This document shows, one piece after another, positions 9,895 to 12,023 of a stretch of 12,023 bases of DNA. Origin of the DNA: Pseudomonadota bacterium. Lineage in GTDB: Bacteria; Pseudomonadota; Alphaproteobacteria; Caulobacterales; Caulobacteraceae. The position numbers and the translations under genes are program-made. Location of the stretch: assembly GCA_023434015.1 (NCBI GenBank), contig JAEYTM010000144.1:1-12023 (forward strand). Direction: 5' to 3'. Below the pieces are notes generated by a model. That model was given only the letters and a program-made list of their open reading frames with translations, was not told the DNA's origin and did not search any database. Numbering within the stretch: the stretch's first letter is position 1; each line of letters begins with the position of its first letter.

Positions 9895-12023
9895 TCAGTA
9901 GGCGACGCGGAAGCCCAGGCGGTACATCCGGCCGACGATGTCGTAGAGGGCCGGGTTCACCCGCAGACCGGTCGGCGAGGTGAAGGCGATCTGCTCCGGC
10001 TCCTTATTGAGCAGGTTGTCGATCTTGAAATAGGCCTGCCAGGCGTCGTTGACCTTATAGCTGCCGCCCAGGTCGACGTAGAAGGCGCCGTCCATGTAGT
10101 TGTCGTTGATGGTCGGATAGTTCGACGTCGGCAGCGGGCAGTTCGACTGGCACTCGATGTAGTTGTTGTTGAGCACGCCGTCGCTGATCCAGCGCTCGGT
10201 GAGGGTGACGCTCCACCGGTCGTTGTCATAGGTCTGCATGGCCATGAGCTTCCAGTTCGGCGTGCTGCCGGCGTTCATGCCCGCGGAGTCCAGCACCGCC
10301 CGGCCCGGGATGCCGGTATCGGTCTTGTAGCTGGCGACATTGGTGGCCAGGCCGCGGATGGTGAAGCGACCGGGGACGAGATCCTCGAGGCTGAACTGGT
10401 AGCTGGCCTCGATGTCGAAGCCGTCGGTCTTCACCGAGGCGAGGTTGAACGCCTGGTTGATGACGCTGAGGAACGGCGTGGTGCGCGGATCATTGCCCGG
10501 CGGATCGGTGATGATCGCGTCGCACTGCGGCTGGAAGCCCTGCTGGCAAAGCTCGACGATCGTCTGGCCGCCGAGGCTGCCGATGATGTCCTTCACATGG
10601 ATCCGGTAGTAATCGACCGAAGCCTGGAAGCCCGGCAGCCACTCCGGTTGATAGACCACGCCGAACTGGGTGTTGAGCGAGCGCTCCGGCACCAGTTCGG
10701 TGTTGCCGCGGGCGATGTCGAAGACCGCGTCGGCGGTGCCGGTGAACGGGTTGTTGACGTTGCCGTTGCGGACGATCTCGGCGGCGAACAGCTCGCCCAG
10801 GTTCGGCGCCCGGATGTCGCGCGAGCGCAGGCCGCGGACCTTCAGGCCGTCGAGCGGGGTGTCCCAGGTAAGACCCACCTTCCAGGTCTCGACGCTGCCG
10901 GAGGTGGAGTAGTGGGTGGCGCGGCCGGCCAGCGACAGGTCGGCGGCGCCCCAGGCGGCGTTGTCGAACAGCGGGATGGCGGCCTCGATGAAGGCTTCCC
11001 GCACGCTGTACTTGCCGACGGCGCTGTGGAAGTTGCCCGCGTACCAGTTGTTGCCGTTCGGATCGAGCAGCGGATCGGTGGTGCCGCCGTCGCCGCGCGG
11101 GTCACCCTTCACCTTGTAGGCTTCCTCGCGCCATTCGAAGCCGGTGGCGATGGAGACCGGCCCGGCCCACAGCGAGAAGGGCTCGCCGTTGAGGGTGAAG
11201 GCGAACACCTCCTGACGCTCGTCGGTGACCTGGAAGGGCGTGTCCGGGTAGAGCCAGGCCAGGGCGCCGTCGGACGGCTTGTTGTCGCCCAGCGCGTTCA
11301 GCGGGACGCAGCCCTGGGCCCGGGCGACGGGGTTGCGGCAGACGATCGTGCCGTTGGGCCCCATGACCGCGTCGATGGCGGCGTTGTAGTAGTTGTTCAG
11401 CCAGATGTTCGACACCCGCACGGTGGTGTCGTTCTCACCGTGCTGGAAGTAGGTATTCCAGGTCCATTCCTTGCCGGCGAGGTCGAAGCGGCCATCGGCG
11501 CCGGCGACGAAACGCCAGAGCACGCGGTCGTTGCGAACCGTCTGGTTGACCGGAATGTTGCCGTTGGCGGTGCCGAACTGGAAGCTGGTGATGTTGTTGG
11601 CGACGCAGGCGTCGCGCACCGACTGCGCCAGGAAGGCGTTGTCGCACTGGATCGTCAGGTTGGCGGGCCGGAAGGCGTGGATGGTGGGGACGTTGCGGGT
11701 GTCCACCTCGCTCCACATCACCGTGGTCCAGACATTGGTCTTGGGCGTGATGTCGTAGGACAGGCGCGTGTAGAGGTTGGCGCGGCGCAGCGGGGCGGCG
11801 AGCGTGGTGCCGGCGCCGACGTTGGCGTCCTGCTGGCCGCCGATCGCGAAGGCGCCGATCTGCGGCGAGCCGTACTGGTACTGGTAGGGCTGGCCGCCGG
11901 GTCCGAAGGCGATGCCGCGCAGCGGGCCGGCGGTGATCAGGCCGAAGCGGCCGAACTGGATCGGCTGGGCGTTGTCGGTGGCGATGAACTGGGGCTGGCC
12001 GGCGGGGGTGCCGGCGATGGTGC
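9895..12023 (-). CDS. TonB-dependent outer-membrane receptor, 5' end outside window
   Basis: The frame is open from the right edge to the stop at 9895, giving the C-terminal 708 residues or so of a larger protein. Signal peptide, TonB box and plug domain are not visible. The barrel part shows alternating aromatic strands typical of TonB-dependent receptors: NLYTRLSYDITPKTNVW, FALTLNGEPF-type strands, LKVRGLRSRDIRAPNLGELF (the conserved barrel motif), FQASVDYYRIHVKDIIG, WSVTLTERWISDG, and FYVDLGGSYKVNDAWQAYFKIDNLLNKEPE. It ends in YRLGFRVAY, a beta-signal-like end closing in an aromatic residue. It contains eight cysteines in four close pairs. This architecture is abundant in Caulobacterales, which import many carbohydrates and chelates this way. 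The substrate is not predictable from this part. It is convergent with the M20 peptidase gene. A GTG near 11721 is internal, not the true start. Confidence 0.93.
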   Translation of the reverse strand, partial: TIAGTPAGQPQFIATDNAQPIQFGRFGLITAGPLRGIAFGPGGQPYQYQYGSPQIGAFAIGGQQDANVGAGTTLAAPLRRANLYTRLSYDITPKTNVWTTVMWSEVDTRNVPTIHAFRPANLTIQCDNAFLAQSVRDACVANNITSFQFGTANGNIPVNQTVRNDRVLWRFVAGADGRFDLAGKEWTWNTYFQHGENDTTVRVSNIWLNNYYNAAIDAVMGPNGTIVCRNPVARAQGCVPLNALGDNKPSDGALAWLYPDTPFQVTDERQEVFAFTLNGEPFSLWAGPVSIATGFEWREEAYKVKGDPRGDGGTTDPLLDPNGNNWYAGNFHSAVGKYSVREAFIEAAIPLFDNAAWGAADLSLAGRATHYSTSGSVETWKVGLTWDTPLDGLKVRGLRSRDIRAPNLGELFAAEIVRNGNVNNPFTGTADAVFDIARGNTELVPERSLNTQFGVVYQPEWLPGFQASVDYYRIHVKDIIGSLGGQTIVELCQQGFQPQCDAIITDPPGNDPRTTPFLSVINQAFNLASVKTDGFDIEASYQFSLEDLVPGRFTIRGLATNVASYKTDTGIPGRAVLDSAGMNAGSTPNWKLMAMQTYDNDRWSVTLTERWISDGVLNNNYIECQSNCPLPTSNYPTINDNYMDGAFYVDLGGSYKVNDAWQAYFKIDNLLNKEPEQIAFTSPTGLRVNPALYDIVGRMYRLGFRVAY

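Noticed and set aside
1..12023. Mobile element, CRISPR array, tRNA or toxin-antitoxin system
   Set aside because: No transposase, integrase, direct-repeat array, cloverleaf sequence or small toxin/antitoxin pair could be seen on either strand.

Overview
The window looks like a piece of a high-GC alphaproteobacterial chromosome, most likely from the Caulobacterales (Caulobacter/Phenylobacterium-like). This rests on the strong G/C bias in third codon positions, the gene orders pyrE-pdxJ-acpS and folK-rpoZ-rsh, a single bifunctional RelA/SpoT homologue next to rpoZ, and a cysteine-containing TonB-dependent receptor of the type common in that order. The assignment comes from family knowledge and reading, not from a database search. 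Coding density is high. No stretch without a gene exceeds about 160 bases. I see no insertion sequence, phage gene, tRNA, rRNA or CRISPR array.

Left block, minus strand, 3191 down to 1: pyrE (pyrimidine synthesis), pdxJ (vitamin B6 synthesis), acpS (activation of acyl carrier protein), a small predicted lipoprotein, a multi-spanning membrane protein of the TIGR02587 type, and the start of its usual partner TIGR02588, which is cut by the window edge. pdxJ/acpS and acpS/lipoprotein each overlap in an ATGA quartet, and the TIGR02587/TIGR02588 genes lie 2 nt apart, so the block reads as one transcription unit. pyrE is separated from pdxJ by 112 nt containing two stem-loops.

Middle block: a two-gene plus-strand unit (exported cupin, then a DUF1801 protein, 3347-4244) sits divergent from pyrE and convergent with rsh. 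A minus-strand unit follows, folK -> rpoZ -> rsh (7571 down to 4308), with a plausible promoter between folK and rpoZ. It links folate synthesis, the omega subunit of RNA polymerase and (p)ppGpp metabolism. The rsh frame has no ATG, GTG or TTG between its upstream stop codon and its conserved N-terminal helix. The best start is a CTG that overlaps the rpoZ stop codon and is preceded by an excellent Shine-Dalgarno sequence. This is the most interesting observation in the window.

Right block: plus-strand genes for a family 5 (UDGb-type) iron-sulfur uracil-DNA glycosylase and a secreted M20 zinc peptidase, the latter with its own promoter candidate, then a strong hairpin between convergent genes. 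The 3' part of a minus-strand TonB-dependent receptor gene then runs off the window.

Most of the window is conserved housekeeping. I did not find a clear new multi-gene system. The items worth checking are the rsh start, the stem-loops in its leader, the uncharacterised lipoprotein/TIGR02587/TIGR02588 tail behind acpS, and the disulfide-like cysteine pairs in the receptor.
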